A stretch of DNA of 64,000 nucleotides from Paraburkholderia megapolitana (GTDB lineage: Bacteria; Pseudomonadota; Gammaproteobacteria; Burkholderiales; Burkholderiaceae), in the NCBI RefSeq assembly GCF_007556815.1, contig NZ_CP041745.1, positions 3,888,501-3,952,500 on the forward strand, read 5' to 3'. The notes under the pieces were generated by a model. It made no database searches. It saw nothing but the letters and a program-made list of their open reading frames with translations, and was not told where the DNA came from. Positions 9,370-20,136 of this stretch are shown piece after piece (position 1 is the stretch's first letter; each line of letters opens with the position of its first letter). Position numbers and translations under genes: made by a program.

Positions 9370-9704
9370 CGCGCTTCGCGGCCTGTCGGTCGCGCGGCAT
9401 GACGGTGCGCGTGCTCGGCGCAGCAGAACGCCTGCCCCGCAACGACCACCGAGTCGCTCTTCGGCGCATGCACGCCGCACTCGACGCAACGGATCATCGG
9501 CTCGGCGAGTTGCGGGGCTGCGCGGGTGGCGCCGGCTCCGGCCGAGTTTGCACCCGTGGTGCGCGCGTTACCGGCGTCGCCTGTCGCGCCTGTAGGACCG
9601 GTTGCGCCACCGGTGCGCTGGGTACGCGCGTCGGCACGGCGCACCGCTTTCACCAGCCATTGGCCGACGATGAACAGCAAGATCAGTAGAAAGATTTGTC
9701 GCAT
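9366..9704 (-). CDS. PP0621-like small membrane protein with a zinc-finger-like tail
   Basis: A 112-residue protein of unknown function. Residues 2-18 form one hydrophobic helix (RQIFLLILLFIVG). A Gly/Thr/Ala-rich linker follows (about 27-58). The C-terminal domain has MIRCVECG followed by AFCCAEHAHRH, a plausible Cys/His metal site. This layout fits the PP0621 family found beside ampD-type genes. The start at 9704 removes an extension that has no family support. Its stop overlaps the ampD start by four bases, so the two are probably made together. The name is a family label only. Confidence 0.75.
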   Translation of the reverse strand: MRQIFLLILLFIVGQWLVKAVRRADARTQRTGGATGPTGATGDAGNARTTGANSAGAGATRAAPQLAEPMIRCVECGVHAPKSDSVVVAGQAFCCAEHAHRHAARPTGREAR

Positions 9705-9711
9705 GGAAAAC

Positions 9712-10638
9712 TCAGACCACAGGGCGGTGCAACAGCACCTCGAAAACGAAACGGCTGCCGACATACGCGAGCAGCAGCGCCACGAACGACGCCAGCACCC
9801 ATCTTAACGCTGCGCGGCCGCGCCAGCCGGACACCTTGCGGGCGGTCAGCAGCGCGCCGAACATCAGCCAGGAAAGAATCGCGAACACGGTTTTGTGATC
9901 GAGCCGCAGCGCGCGGTCGACCAGTTGTTCGCTGAACAGGATGCCGGACACCAGCGTGAGCGTCAGCAGGACGAAACCGGCTGCGATCAGACGGAACAGC
10001 AGCTTTTCGAGCGTCAGCAGCGGCGGCAGCGAATCAAGCCAGCTCGACAGCCAGTCGTTGTCCGACGCCGCGCCCGGCCGAGATGCCGAGCCGCTGCCGC
10101 GCATCGCGTGCAGACGACGCTCGACGAGCAGCATCAGCACCGCGTGCAGCGCCGCGATCGCGAACAGACCATAGGCGATATTGGCAATCAGAAAGTGCAG
10201 CTTGAAAAGCGGCGCCGCCGAATACGACAGCACACGCACGCCGCCAAAGCCGAGCGGCAGCAACGACGCCACGCAGGCGAGCGGCAAAACGAGCAGCCGC
10301 AGACCGTCCAACGGGAAAAACAGGCTTTCGATCCAGTAGATGCCGACGCCAAGCCAGAACATCGCGGACAGCGCGAATGCGAAACCGAACACCATCGCGT
10401 TCTGCGGGAAGATGGTGGTGTGCAGTAGTGCGCCGTGCGCGAGCAGCGCGACGACCAGCAGCGCGCGGCCCGACGTGCTCATGCCCACCGCGGCGGCAAC
10501 GCCGGCGCGCGGGCCGGCCGGCAGCGGCGGAACGCTCTCGAGCAGCGGCTGCGCAGCGGTCTGCCGGTGCGCGCGCCAGCCCGCGACGGCAAGACCGCCG
10601 TACAGGAGCGCAGTGAGGGCATACAGTACAATATCCAT
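9712..10638 (-). CDS. Cytochrome c assembly-family membrane protein (CcsA/YpjD-like)
   Basis: A 308-residue inner-membrane protein with about eight hydrophobic segments from residue 3 to the C-terminus. Several membrane-embedded His residues (for example in LLAHGALLHT and LFKLHFLIANIAYG) match the CcsA/CcmC superfamily. E. coli YpjD, also next to ffh, is the nearest known parallel. A role in heme or cytochrome handling is suggested by family only. It is divergent from ffh across 81 bases and heads the unit containing the PP0621-like gene and ampD, with 7 bases between its stop and the next start. Confidence 0.85.
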   Translation of the reverse strand: MDIVLYALTALLYGGLAVAGWRAHRQTAAQPLLESVPPLPAGPRAGVAAAVGMSTSGRALLVVALLAHGALLHTTIFPQNAMVFGFAFALSAMFWLGVGIYWIESLFFPLDGLRLLVLPLACVASLLPLGFGGVRVLSYSAAPLFKLHFLIANIAYGLFAIAALHAVLMLLVERRLHAMRGSGSASRPGAASDNDWLSSWLDSLPPLLTLEKLLFRLIAAGFVLLTLTLVSGILFSEQLVDRALRLDHKTVFAILSWLMFGALLTARKVSGWRGRAALRWVLASFVALLLAYVGSRFVFEVLLHRPVV

Positions 10639-10719
10639 GTTCGAAGTTTACACTAGGGCCTCGGTCCGCGACGGCTTCGTCGTCGCGCGCTGTTCTGGCC
10701 GCACTGCTCATCGCTCCCC

Positions 10720-12087
10720 ATGCTCGACAATCTGACTCAACGGATGGCGCGCGTCGTCAAGACGCTGCGCGGCGAGGCCCGGCTTACCGAGGCCAATACC
10801 CAGGAAATGCTGCGCGAAGTCCGCCTCGCGCTGCTCGAAGCCGACGTCGCGCTGCCGGTCGTGCGCGACTTCATCGCCAAGGTGAAGGAAAAGGCGCTCG
10901 GCGAAGAGGTGATCTCCAGCCTGTCGCCGGGGCAGGCGCTCGTCGGCGTCGTCCAGCGCGAACTGACCGCCTTGATCGGCGGCGACTATGAAGGCAAGGC
11001 CGTCGAGCTGAACCTCGCGGTGACGCCGCCCGCGATCATCCTGATGGCCGGTCTGCAGGGCGCGGGCAAGACGACCACGGTCGGCAAGCTCGCGAAGCTG
11101 CTGCGCGAAAAGTCGAAGAAGAAGGTTCTGACCGTCTCGTGCGACGTCTACCGCCCTGCCGCGATCGCGCAGTTGAAGACAGTGACCGAACAGGTCGGCG
11201 CTGACTTCTTCCCGTCGGAACCGGACCAGAAACCGATCGACATCGCACGCGCCGCCGTCGACTGGGCAAAGCGCCACTATCACGACGTGCTGATCGTCGA
11301 TACGGCCGGTCGCCTCGGTATCGACGAAGCGATGATGCAGGAAATCACGGCGCTGCACACCGAACTGAAGCCGGCAGAAACGCTGTTCGTGGTCGACGCG
11401 ATGCTCGGTCAGGATGCCGTCAATACGGCGAAGGCGTTCAACGATGCGCTGCCGCTCACCGGCGTCGTGCTGACCAAGCTCGACGGCGATTCGCGCGGCG
11501 GTGCGGCGCTGTCCGTGCGCCACGTGACGGGCAAGCCGATCAAGTTCGTCGGTGTCGCTGAAAAGCTCGACGGCCTCGAAGTCTTCTATCCGGACCGGAT
11601 GGCGAACCGGATTCTCGGCATGGGCGACATCCTCGCGCTCGTCGAGGAAGCGCAGCGCGGCGTCGATGTCCAGGCCGCGCAGAAGCTCGCCGACAAGGTC
11701 AAGAAAGGCGGCGACTTCGACCTGAACGACTTCCGCGCGCAGCTCTCGCAGATGAAGAACATGGGCGGCCTGTCGTCGCTGATGGACAAGCTGCCCGCAC
11801 AGTTTCAGCAGGCTGCCGCAGGAGCCAATATGGGCCAGGCGGAAAAGCAGATGAGCCGCATGGAAGGCATCATCAACTCGATGACACCGCTCGAACGCGC
11901 GAAGCCCGACCTGATCAAGGCGACCCGCAAGCGCCGCATCGCGGCGGGTGCGGGCGTTCAGGTGCAGGAAGTCAACCGGATGCTGAACCAGTACGACCAG
12001 ATGCGCACGATGATGAAGAAGCTGAAGGGCGGCAATCTGCAGAAGATGATGCGCGGCATGAAGGGTATGCTGCCGGGTATGCGCTGA
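10720..12087 (+). CDS. ffh: Signal recognition particle protein Ffh
   Basis: The 455-residue SRP54 GTPase that, with 4.5S RNA, binds signal sequences of nascent membrane proteins and delivers ribosomes to FtsY. The N domain is at about 1-85. The GTPase domain has G1 GLQGAGKTT (111-119), DTAGR (194-198) and TKLDG near 247. The C-terminal Met-rich M domain starts near 300 and ends in MKGMLPGMR. Length is as in E. coli (453). ATG at 10720 gives the canonical N-terminus MLDNLTQRM. It is followed by a purine phosphoribosyltransferase gene and a shared terminator. Confidence 0.98.
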   Translation: MLDNLTQRMARVVKTLRGEARLTEANTQEMLREVRLALLEADVALPVVRDFIAKVKEKALGEEVISSLSPGQALVGVVQRELTALIGGDYEGKAVELNLAVTPPAIILMAGLQGAGKTTTVGKLAKLLREKSKKKVLTVSCDVYRPAAIAQLKTVTEQVGADFFPSEPDQKPIDIARAAVDWAKRHYHDVLIVDTAGRLGIDEAMMQEITALHTELKPAETLFVVDAMLGQDAVNTAKAFNDALPLTGVVLTKLDGDSRGGAALSVRHVTGKPIKFVGVAEKLDGLEVFYPDRMANRILGMGDILALVEEAQRGVDVQAAQKLADKVKKGGDFDLNDFRAQLSQMKNMGGLSSLMDKLPAQFQQAAAGANMGQAEKQMSRMEGIINSMTPLERAKPDLIKATRKRRIAAGAGVQVQEVNRMLNQYDQMRTMMKKLKGGNLQKMMRGMKGMLPGMR

Positions 12088-12171
12088 TCGTCAAGGAACG
12101 CGGGTTTATGCTGTAGCGTGCCCGGTCCGTTTTTCTCACACTATGTATACAGTTACCGCCCGCCAGACGTC

Positions 12172-12723
12172 ATGAATCGAGAAGAAGCTCTCCACATTTT
12201 CCGCCACTCCGAAGAAATCGTATCGGCCGGCGACGTCAACGCGTCGATCAGCGGGATGGCCGCAGCGATCCGGGCCGAGATCAGCGAGGAATTCCCGCTG
12301 GTGCTGTCGGTGATGGGCGGTGCGGCGGTGTTCACCGGCATGCTGCTGCCGCACCTCGATTTCCCGCTCGAATTCGACTACATCCACCTGACCCGTTATC
12401 GCAACACGACCAAAGGCGGCGCCGACATGCAGTGGCGCGTTGCGCCGGCCGAGTCGGTGAAGGATCGCGTCGTGCTGGTACTCGACGATATCCTCGACGA
12501 AGGCGAGACGATGGCTGCGATCCGCGACCGCATCCTCGATATGGGCGCGAAGCGCTTTCTGAGCGCCGTGTTGTGCGAGAAGACGCTGACGAAGACAAAA
12601 CCGTTGCATCCGGACTTTTGCGGTTTCGAAGTACCGGACCGTTATGTGTTCGGTTGCGGGATGGATGCGAAGGGTTACTGGCGCAATCTGCCGACTATCC
12701 GGGCATTGACGGAAGGCGCGTAG
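12172..12723 (+). CDS. hpt: Hypoxanthine-guanine phosphoribosyltransferase
   Basis: A 183-residue type I phosphoribosyltransferase for purine salvage: hypoxanthine or guanine plus PRPP gives IMP or GMP. The PRPP-binding motif VVLVLDDILDEGETM is at about residues 104-118, and an acidic/Tyr segment DYIHLTRYR lies before it. The ATG at 12172 gives the family start MNREEALHIF; a GTG at 12118 would add 18 unconserved residues. No clear ribosome-binding site precedes the ATG, so the start is less certain than the family. It lies 84 bases after ffh and ends at a strong bidirectional terminator. Confidence 0.85.
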   Translation: MNREEALHIFRHSEEIVSAGDVNASISGMAAAIRAEISEEFPLVLSVMGGAAVFTGMLLPHLDFPLEFDYIHLTRYRNTTKGGADMQWRVAPAESVKDRVVLVLDDILDEGETMAAIRDRILDMGAKRFLSAVLCEKTLTKTKPLHPDFCGFEVPDRYVFGCGMDAKGYWRNLPTIRALTEGA

Positions 12724-12750
12724 GCTTCGGCGCCTCGTCTCCGGTGAATG

Positions 12751-12778
12751 AAAAAGCGGCCCGTGGGCCGCTTTTTTC
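12751..12778. terminator. Bidirectional terminator between hpt and marC
   Basis: A perfect 12-bp inverted repeat (12751-12762 and 12765-12776), with A-rich left arm and six T on the right, serves hpt on the plus strand and marC on the minus strand. Confidence 0.92.
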
Positions 12779-12808
12779 TTTACTGCACCTGCTGGCGCAC
12801 ATCGGCGT

Positions 12809-13408
12809 TCAAAGCTGATGCACGAAACTCCTGATACCGCCCAGGATCATCTCGACGGAAATCGCTACCAGCACGAGCCCCATCAGACGCTCGAATGCGG
12901 TCACCGTGCGCTCGCCGAGCCAGATCTGGATGCGCTCCGCCAGCACCAGCACGATCGCGCAGACAACCATCGTCACGGTCAACGCACCGACCCATTCGAA
13001 CATCTTGCCGGGCGCCTGCGACGTCAGCAGCATCACGGTTGCGAGCGCCGACGGCCCGGCAAGCGCAGGGATCGCGAGCGGCACGATGAACGGCTCGCCG
13101 CCGCGCTTGTCGCTGCCGAACGCACCGTCCGGATGCGGGAAGATCATGCGCAACGCGATCAGGAACAGCACGATGCCGCCGCCGATGCGTAACGATTGAT
13201 CGGTGAGGCTCATCATCCGCAGGAAGCGGTCGCCGACCAGCATGAACAGCAGCAGGATCGCAAACGCGATCGCCACTTCGCGCAGGATCACGACGACGCG
13301 CCGGTGAGGCGCGACGCCGCGCAGGCAGTTGATGAAAAGCGGGATGTTGCCGAGCGGATCGGTGATCAGCACCAGCAGGACTGTCGCGGACAGGAAGTTA
13401 TATTCCAT
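12809..13408 (-). CDS. MarC-family integral membrane protein (NAAT transporter family)
   Basis: A 199-residue protein with six likely membrane segments. The N-terminal LLVLITDPLGNIPLF and the middle GIVLFLIALRMIF are typical of the MarC/YhgN family (UPF0056). Substrate is unknown; the family name derives from the E. coli mar region but the protein is not itself shown to give drug resistance. ATG at 13408. It lies 11 bases after the proS stop on the same strand and so is probably co-transcribed with proS. Confidence 0.9.
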   Translation of the reverse strand: MEYNFLSATVLLVLITDPLGNIPLFINCLRGVAPHRRVVVILREVAIAFAILLLFMLVGDRFLRMMSLTDQSLRIGGGIVLFLIALRMIFPHPDGAFGSDKRGGEPFIVPLAIPALAGPSALATVMLLTSQAPGKMFEWVGALTVTMVVCAIVLVLAERIQIWLGERTVTAFERLMGLVLVAISVEMILGGIRSFVHQL

Positions 13409-13419
13409 GTCCGCTCCGG

Positions 13420-15156
13420 TCAGCGTGCGAGCGCTGCACGAATCTTCTCGACCACGGTCTGCGCCGCGCTCTCGACCGGCAGCAGCGTCGCTTCGGTGTC
13501 GCGGCGCCCCTGATATTCGATCTTGCCTTCCTTCAGTCCGCGCTCGCCGATCACGAGACGATGCGGGACGCCGATCAGTTCCCAGTCGGCGAACATGACG
13601 CCCGGACGCTCGCCGCGATCGTCGAGAATCACGTCGATACCGGCTTCGACGAGCGCCGCATACAGCGTGTCCGTGTGTTCGCGCACTGCGTCGCTGCGGT
13701 CATAGCCCATCGGGCACAGCACGATCTCGAACGGCGCAATCGACTCCGGCCAGATGATGCCCTTCTCGTCGAAGTTCTGTTCGATCGCCGCGCCGAGAAT
13801 CCGCGTCACGCCGATGCCGTAGCAGCCCATCACCATCGGTTGCGGCTTGCCGGATTCGTCGAGAAAGGTCGCGTTCATCGCCTCTGAATACTTGCTGCCG
13901 AGCTGGAATACATGGCCGACCTCGATGCCGCGGCAGATGTCGAGCACGCCCTTGCCGTCCGGCGACGGGTCGCCCTTCTTCACGTTGCGGATATCGGCAA
14001 CGACCGGCTCCGGCAGATCGCGGCCCCAGTTCACGCCGGCAATGTGGAAGTCGACCTCGTTCGCACCGACGACGAAGTCGCTCATGTTCGCAACCGTGCT
14101 GTCCGCGACGACTTTGACCGGCTTCTTCGTGCCGATCGGACCGAGATAGCCGGGCGGCGTACCGAAAGTCGCGACGATTTCTTCTTCGGTCGCGAAGCGG
14201 AAGTCGGCCAGACCGGGCAACTTGCTCGCCTTGATCTCGTTCAGGTCGTGATCGCCGCGCAGCATCAGCAGCCAGATGGTCGGCTCGGCACCTTCTTGTT
14301 CGGTTGCGAGCACGATCGACTTGATCGTGCGTTCGAGCGGGATGTTCAGCAGTTCGGCTACCGCTTCGCACTTCGCCTTGCCCGGCGTCGCGGTTTTCTG
14401 CATCGGCTCGGTGGGTGCGGCGCGCGTGGCGATTAGCGAGAGCGCTTCAGCTGCCTCGACGTTGGCCGCAAACTCCGAGGTCGGGCAATACGCGATTGCG
14501 TCTTCACCGGTGTCGGCGATCACGTGGAACTCATGCGAGCCGCTACCGCCGATCGAACCGTTGTCGGCCGCCACCGCACGGAACTCAAGGCCGAGCCGCG
14601 TGAAAATCCGCACGTACGCGTCGTACATCTTGCGATACGTCTCGCGCAGACCGTCCATGTCCTTATCGAACGAGTACGCGTCCTTCATGATGAATTCGCG
14701 ACCGCGCATCACGCCGAAACGCGGACGGATCTCGTCGCGAAACTTCGCCTGGATCTGATAGAAGTTCACCGGCATCTGCCGGTAGCTCTTGATCTGGTTG
14801 CGCGCGATGTCGGTGACGACTTCCTCGTGCGTCGGCCCGAGCACGAAGTCGCCTTGCCGGCGATCCTTGAAGCGCAGCAGCTCCGGACCGTACTTTTCCC
14901 AGCGGCCCGATTCCTGCCAGAGTTCGGCCGGTTGAACGACCGGCATCAGCAGTTCGATCGCGCCGGCCCGATTCATCTCTTCGCGCACGATCGCTTCCAC
15001 CTTGCGGATCGAACGCAGACCGACCGGCAGATAGTTATAGATGCCGCCAGCAATCCGGCGAATCATGCCGGCACGAACCATGAGCTTGTGACTGACGATT
15101 TCGGCGTCGGCGGGAGCTTCCTTCAGGGTGCCGATAAAGAAACGGGAGGCTTTCAT
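13420..15156 (-). CDS. proS: Prolyl-tRNA synthetase, bacterial type
   Basis: A 578-residue class II synthetase that charges tRNA-Pro. Motif 1 region and motif 2 ([21 protein letters not shown], about 136-156) are present. An inserted YbaK-like editing domain (about 225-400), which clears Ala-tRNA-Pro, separates motifs 2 and 3. The anticodon-binding domain is at about 470-570. This is the long E. coli-like form (572 residues). ATG at 15156 begins [19 protein letters not shown] as in relatives. It is divergent from rppH over a 260-base, hairpin-rich region and heads a proS-marC operon. Confidence 0.98.
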   Translation of the reverse strand: MKASRFFIGTLKEAPADAEIVSHKLMVRAGMIRRIAGGIYNYLPVGLRSIRKVEAIVREEMNRAGAIELLMPVVQPAELWQESGRWEKYGPELLRFKDRRQGDFVLGPTHEEVVTDIARNQIKSYRQMPVNFYQIQAKFRDEIRPRFGVMRGREFIMKDAYSFDKDMDGLRETYRKMYDAYVRIFTRLGLEFRAVAADNGSIGGSGSHEFHVIADTGEDAIAYCPTSEFAANVEAAEALSLIATRAAPTEPMQKTATPGKAKCEAVAELLNIPLERTIKSIVLATEQEGAEPTIWLLMLRGDHDLNEIKASKLPGLADFRFATEEEIVATFGTPPGYLGPIGTKKPVKVVADSTVANMSDFVVGANEVDFHIAGVNWGRDLPEPVVADIRNVKKGDPSPDGKGVLDICRGIEVGHVFQLGSKYSEAMNATFLDESGKPQPMVMGCYGIGVTRILGAAIEQNFDEKGIIWPESIAPFEIVLCPMGYDRSDAVREHTDTLYAALVEAGIDVILDDRGERPGVMFADWELIGVPHRLVIGERGLKEGKIEYQGRRDTEATLLPVESAAQTVVEKIRAALAR

Positions 15157-15274
15157 TCAGAGTTTTTTCCAAAAGCGGCGGCCCGGACAGGCTGCCCAAA
15201 AGATGAAACGGTGGAAATCGCGAACCCTGCACGCATCCAGTACTAACCCGGCGAAGCAGGATGGATGCGCTTCT

Positions 15275-15351
15275 GGCGCCCTACCTGTGGGCGCCACGAT
15301 CACGCCCCCTTTACTGCCGGCTGACGGAGAATCGACCCATTCTGGGTCGAT
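15275..15351. promoter_or_regulatory. Two inverted repeats between proS and rppH
   Basis: A 7-bp inverted repeat (15275-15281/15289-15295) lies in what would be the proS leader. A perfect 9-bp one, ATCGACCCA-TTC-TGGGTCGAT (15331-15351), is centred about 37 bases upstream of the rppH TATAAT. The second could be an operator or a leader hairpin. Confidence 0.5.
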
Positions 15352-15377
15352 TCGGTGCGTAGGGTCCGTTATCTGTT

Positions 15378-15383
15378 TATAAT
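15378..15383 (+). promoter_or_regulatory. Probable rppH -10 element
   Basis: A perfect TATAAT lies 33 bases before the rppH ATG. No good -35 is found at 16-18 bases. Confidence 0.5.
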
Positions 15384-15416
15384 CAAAGCAATTTTAAAGG
15401 ATTCGAAGGTGGTTGT

Positions 15417-16073
15417 ATGCTGGATCGTGAAGGCTTTCGCCCGAACGTCGGCATCATCCTCTTGAACGCGCACAACGAGGTGTTTTGGGGCAAACGGCTC
15501 CGTGAACATTCCTGGCAGTTTCCGCAAGGGGGCATCAAGTACGGCGAGACCCCCGTGCAAGCGATGTATCGGGAGTTACACGAAGAAACCGGGCTGCTGC
15601 CGGAGCATGTCAAGGTTATCGGTCGCACGCGCGACTGGTTGCGCTATGAGGTGCCGGACAAGTTCATCAAGCGTGAAGTCCGCGGGCATTATCGCGGGCA
15701 GAAGCAGATCTGGTTCCTGCTTCGGATGGTGGGGCGCGACTGCGATATTTGCCTGCGCGCCTGCGATCATCCGGAGTTCGATGCCTGGCGCTGGAACGAG
15801 TACTGGGTGCCGCTCGACTGTGTGATCGAGTTCAAGCGGGATGTGTACCAGATGGCGTTGACGGAGTTGTCCCGTTTTCTGCGCCGCGCAGTGCCGCGAG
15901 CAGAGAAACCGGGCATGCATCATGGGCCGCGCTATCCCCGGATAGCGACGTCGGCGGACGGAACCGTCATGACCTCGACTGTCGTGGTCGAGGCGACGCT
16001 CCGAACGACGATCGAGTCCGACTGCGGCTCTGTTGAAAGCGTCATCGGCCACGTGCCGGGGCTGCGCGATTAA
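15417..16073 (+). CDS. rppH: RNA 5' pyrophosphohydrolase RppH
   Basis: A 218-residue Nudix hydrolase that removes pyrophosphate from the 5' end of triphosphorylated mRNA and so starts RNase E decay. The Nudix box runs from GGIKYGET to RELHEETGL (residues 38-60) and has all metal-binding Glu residues. The N-terminus [17 protein letters not shown] is diagnostic for RppH. The catalytic domain ends near residue 160; a C-terminal tail of about 55 residues is variable in the family and looks disordered. ATG at 15417 follows an AGGTGG stretch. Confidence 0.96.
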   Translation: MLDREGFRPNVGIILLNAHNEVFWGKRLREHSWQFPQGGIKYGETPVQAMYRELHEETGLLPEHVKVIGRTRDWLRYEVPDKFIKREVRGHYRGQKQIWFLLRMVGRDCDICLRACDHPEFDAWRWNEYWVPLDCVIEFKRDVYQMALTELSRFLRRAVPRAEKPGMHHGPRYPRIATSADGTVMTSTVVVEATLRTTIESDCGSVESVIGHVPGLRD

Positions 16074-16154
16074 AAACCTGTGCGGCCGCTTACGCATGCC
16101 GCCTCTTGCCGGTGCGGCACGCGTGCTGCCGCGCCGGTGTTTCGAGGAATCATA

Positions 16155-16712
16155 TTGAAAGTACTTGCTCTCGTCGTGGCGTGCGCCGCCACCGGCGCCT
16201 TGCTGGCTGGCTGTTCGAATTGGGGCCAACCGCCCGCCCAAGGTCAAACCGCGTTCCAGTACCTGCTGGACGAGCCTTCCAACTGGAAGGAAAACAAGGT
16301 CGATACGCTGCCGCCGTTGCCGGACCCGGCCAATCTGCTGGAGTTCGTTGTATCGGGTAATACGCCGCTGCATTTCTCGCTGGATGCGAAGTCGATCTCC
16401 GTCGGCTCCGACGGCGTCGTGCGTTACACGGTGGTAGTCACGAGTCCCGCCGGCGCGCGCAACGTGAACTACGAAGGCATCCGCTGCGATACCTACGAAT
16501 GGCGCCTGTATGCCGGCCTCGATGCGGATCACAACGGTTGGGACCGGACCGTCGCGAACGACTGGACACGGATCGAGAACGGCGACCTGAACGCGTATCG
16601 CGCGTCGCTCTATCAGGATTACTTCTGCGCGAACAAGCTGCCGACCGGCAACGCCGCGAAGATCGTCGATAACGTCAAATACCACCGCACCGCGACTTCG
16701 CAACTCCGCTGA
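16155..16712 (+). CDS. CNP1-like family lipoprotein
   Basis: A 185-residue exported protein. A short signal peptide ends in the lipobox LLAGC with Cys20 as the lipidation site, and the mature part has a conserved, Trp- and Tyr-rich C-terminal domain (YEWRLYAGLD, DWTRIENGDLNAYR). This matches the CNP1-like family, named after a neisserial surface antigen; no activity is known. The start is a TTG at 16155 with GAGGA 6 bases upstream; reading from 16080 would bury the signal peptide. It follows rppH by 81 bases and ends at a very strong terminator. Confidence 0.82.
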   Translation: MKVLALVVACAATGALLAGCSNWGQPPAQGQTAFQYLLDEPSNWKENKVDTLPPLPDPANLLEFVVSGNTPLHFSLDAKSISVGSDGVVRYTVVVTSPAGARNVNYEGIRCDTYEWRLYAGLDADHNGWDRTVANDWTRIENGDLNAYRASLYQDYFCANKLPTGNAAKIVDNVKYHRTATSQLR

Positions 16713-16740
16713 CGCGAACCACATGCTGAACGCTGGATCA

Positions 16741-16780
16741 AGGGGCGGCGCCGGACTACCGGCGCCGCCCCTGTGTTTTT
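16741..16780 (+). terminator. Intrinsic terminator after the CNP1-like gene
   Basis: Perfect 14-bp GC-rich arms (16741-16754 and 16759-16772) with an ACTA loop, then GTGTTTTT. Confidence 0.93.
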
Positions 16781-16784
16781 CCGG

Positions 16785-17903
16785 CTAGACGAGCACCAGG
16801 TTGTCCCGGTGAATCAGTTCCGGCTCCAGCATGTAGCCGAGTACCGATTCGATCTCTCCGCTCGGTCTGCGCTGAATCAGCTTCGCTTCGGCGCTGCTGT
16901 AGTTCGTGAGTCCACGCGCGACCTCGCGTCCAGCCGCGCTCAGACACGCAATCACCTCGCCGCGCGCGAACACGCCCTGCACACCCACCACCCCGATCGG
17001 CAGCAGGCTCTTGCCGCCGGCCGTCAGTTTCTCCACCGCGCCGTCGTCGATCACCACGTGCCCGCGCACCTGCAGGTGATCGGCCATCCATTGCTTGCGC
17101 GCAGCGATGCGCGCGGTTCGCGCGATCAGTTGCGTCCCGATCGCTTCACCCGATGCAAGCCGCACCAGCACATCCGACTCCCGGCCGCTGGCGATCACTG
17201 TATTTGCGCCGCTATGCGCGGCGCGCTTCGCTGCGAGAATCTTGGTCAGCATGCCGCCCCGGCCGAGGCTAGAACCCGCGCCGCCGGCCATCGCTTCGAG
17301 TTCGGGCGCACCGGCATCGGCCTGTTCGACGAATTTCGCAGCAGGGTCCTTGCGGGGGTCGGCGGTATACAGGCCGCGCTGGTCGGTGAGAATGATCAGC
17401 GCGTCGCCTTCGATCAGGTTCGCCACCAGCGCACCGAGCGTGTCGTTGTCGCCGAACTTGATTTCGTCGGTGATCACCGTGTCGTTTTCATTGATGATCG
17501 GCACGACGCCGAGACGCAGCAGCGTAAGCAGCGTGGAGCGCGCGTTGAGATAGCGCTCGCGGTCCGCGAGATCAGCGTGGGTGAGCAGGATCTGCGCGGT
17601 CCGGATTGAATGCTCGGCGAAGCGGCTTTCGTAGACCTGCGCGAGCCCCATCTGGCCGACCGCCGCCGCGGCCTGCAATTCATCGATCTCGCGTGGCCGT
17701 TTCGTCCAGCCGAGCCGCTGCATCCCTTCGGCAATCGCACCCGAGCTGACCAGCACGACTTCCTTGCCCTGCGCACGCAACGCGGCAATTTGCGCCGCCC
17801 AGCGGCCGATAGCCGCATGATCGAGCCCGCGCCCGTCGTTCGTGACGAGGCTGGACCCGACTTTCACTACCAATCGCCGGGAATCTGCGATGACGGAACG
17901 CAT
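16785..17903 (-). CDS. proB: Glutamate 5-kinase
   Basis: A 372-residue enzyme for the first step of proline synthesis, glutamate to glutamyl-5-phosphate. The amino-acid kinase domain (about 1-260) has the start [25 protein letters not shown] and INENDTV motifs. A C-terminal PUA domain (about 280-365) matches the E. coli form (367 residues). The start [10 protein letters not shown] at 17903 is chosen because GGGAGA lies about 9 bases upstream; the frame continues to 18134 but that part overlaps obgE. It lies 103 bases after obgE on the same strand. proA is not in the window. Confidence 0.97.
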   Translation of the reverse strand: MRSVIADSRRLVVKVGSSLVTNDGRGLDHAAIGRWAAQIAALRAQGKEVVLVSSGAIAEGMQRLGWTKRPREIDELQAAAAVGQMGLAQVYESRFAEHSIRTAQILLTHADLADRERYLNARSTLLTLLRLGVVPIINENDTVITDEIKFGDNDTLGALVANLIEGDALIILTDQRGLYTADPRKDPAAKFVEQADAGAPELEAMAGGAGSSLGRGGMLTKILAAKRAAHSGANTVIASGRESDVLVRLASGEAIGTQLIARTARIAARKQWMADHLQVRGHVVIDDGAVEKLTAGGKSLLPIGVVGVQGVFARGEVIACLSAAGREVARGLTNYSSAEAKLIQRRPSGEIESVLGYMLEPELIHRDNLVLV

Positions 17904-18006
17904 GATGCGCGGTCTCCCAAGATGACGCGTGATACCGCGGGCAGCCACGACAGCGCCCGCGCGCTCGACCTTTTTTGCTACCGGCTTATTACCGGTTCGC
18001 TGCCGG

Positions 18007-19293
<1,287 letters not shown>

Positions 19294-19299
19294 TTAAGC

Positions 19300-19563
19300 T
19301 TAGGCTGCTACCGGGACGACGTTGACCAGATGCTTCTTGTCGGCGCCTTTCGTCGTGAACTTGACGTGGCCGTCCGTCAGCGCGAACAAGGTGTGATCCT
19401 TGCCAATGCCGACGTTGTCGCCAGGGTGCATACGCGTGCCGCGTTGACGCACGATGATGCCGCCGGCGTTGATTGCCTGACCGCCGTACACTTTCACGCC
19501 AAGTCGTTTCGACTCGGAGTCGCGGCCGTTCCGGGACGATCCGCCTGCCTTTTTGTGTGCCAT
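19300..19563 (-). CDS. rpmA: 50S ribosomal protein L27
   Basis: An 87-residue ribosomal protein at the peptidyl-transferase centre. The N-terminus [19 protein letters not shown] is diagnostic and has no staphylococcal-type cleavable extension. It follows rplU by 24 bases and precedes a strong terminator. Confidence 0.99.
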   Translation of the reverse strand: MAHKKAGGSSRNGRDSESKRLGVKVYGGQAINAGGIIVRQRGTRMHPGDNVGIGKDHTLFALTDGHVKFTTKGADKKHLVNVVPVAA

Positions 19564-19587
19564 TTGATAGCTCCTTGACCGGTGCGC

Positions 19588-19899
19588 TTACGCGGTAATA
19601 GCGTCGATGCGCAGTTCGGTATAGTTCTGGCGGTGGCCGCCGTGCTTCTGGTAGTGCTTCCGGCGACGCATCTTGAAGATGGTCACTTTGGCATGCCGAC
19701 CGTGTGACACAACGGTAGCCTTGACGGAAGCCCCACTGACCAGCGGCGTACCGAATTGAATCGATTCGCCTTCGCCAACTGCAAGAACCTGGTCGAGCGT
19801 GATTTCAGCGTCAATGTCTGCCGGTATCTGTTCTACTTTCAATTTTTCGCCGACAGCAACCTTATACTGCTTGCCGCCGGTTTTTATGACCGCGTACAT
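19588..19899 (-). CDS. rplU: 50S ribosomal protein L21
   Basis: A 103-residue 23S-binding ribosomal protein. The start [14 protein letters not shown] at 19899 is the universal L21 N-terminus, and the C-terminal [15 protein letters not shown] is the L21 signature. The reading frame stays open upstream to 21006, but that stretch is antisense to ispB and is not part of the gene. It is the first gene of the rplU-rpmA operon, with a near-consensus promoter. Confidence 0.99.
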   Translation of the reverse strand: MYAVIKTGGKQYKVAVGEKLKVEQIPADIDAEITLDQVLAVGEGESIQFGTPLVSGASVKATVVSHGRHAKVTIFKMRRRKHYQKHGGHRQNYTELRIDAITA

Positions 19900-19953
19900 T
19901 GAGAACCTCACTCTGTATTCATTTTCCCCACGCACCACGCGCGGAAACCCGTG

Positions 19954-19982
19954 ATTATACATAGAGTTAGCTGCGCGGTCAA
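19954..19982 (-). promoter_or_regulatory. Strong sigma-70 promoter of rplU-rpmA
   Basis: On the minus strand -35 TTGACC (19982-19977), a 17-base spacer and a perfect -10 TATAAT (19959-19954). The leader to the rplU ATG is about 48 bases. Confidence 0.85.
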
Positions 19983-20091
19983 AACTCTCTGACAGTCCCG
20001 GATGTCCGCCCCCAGCGGCCATCCGGCACCGGTGCGCAGCCGGCCGGGCCGCGCCCGACACGCTACGGCCCGGAACAAGCGCGATTCGCCT

Positions 20092-20097
20092 TATAAT
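20092..20097 (+). promoter_or_regulatory. Probable ispB -10 element
   Basis: A perfect TATAAT 40 bases before the ispB ATG; no convincing -35 at the usual distance. Confidence 0.45.
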
Positions 20098-20136
20098 TCG
20101 CGGCACTACCCTGCGGCACCACCCCTTTTTTGCCCT

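Noticed and set aside
15157..15416. T-box or other tRNA-sensing riboswitch upstream of proS
   Set aside because: T-boxes are not known from beta-proteobacteria, and I see no T-box sequence; only simple hairpins are present.
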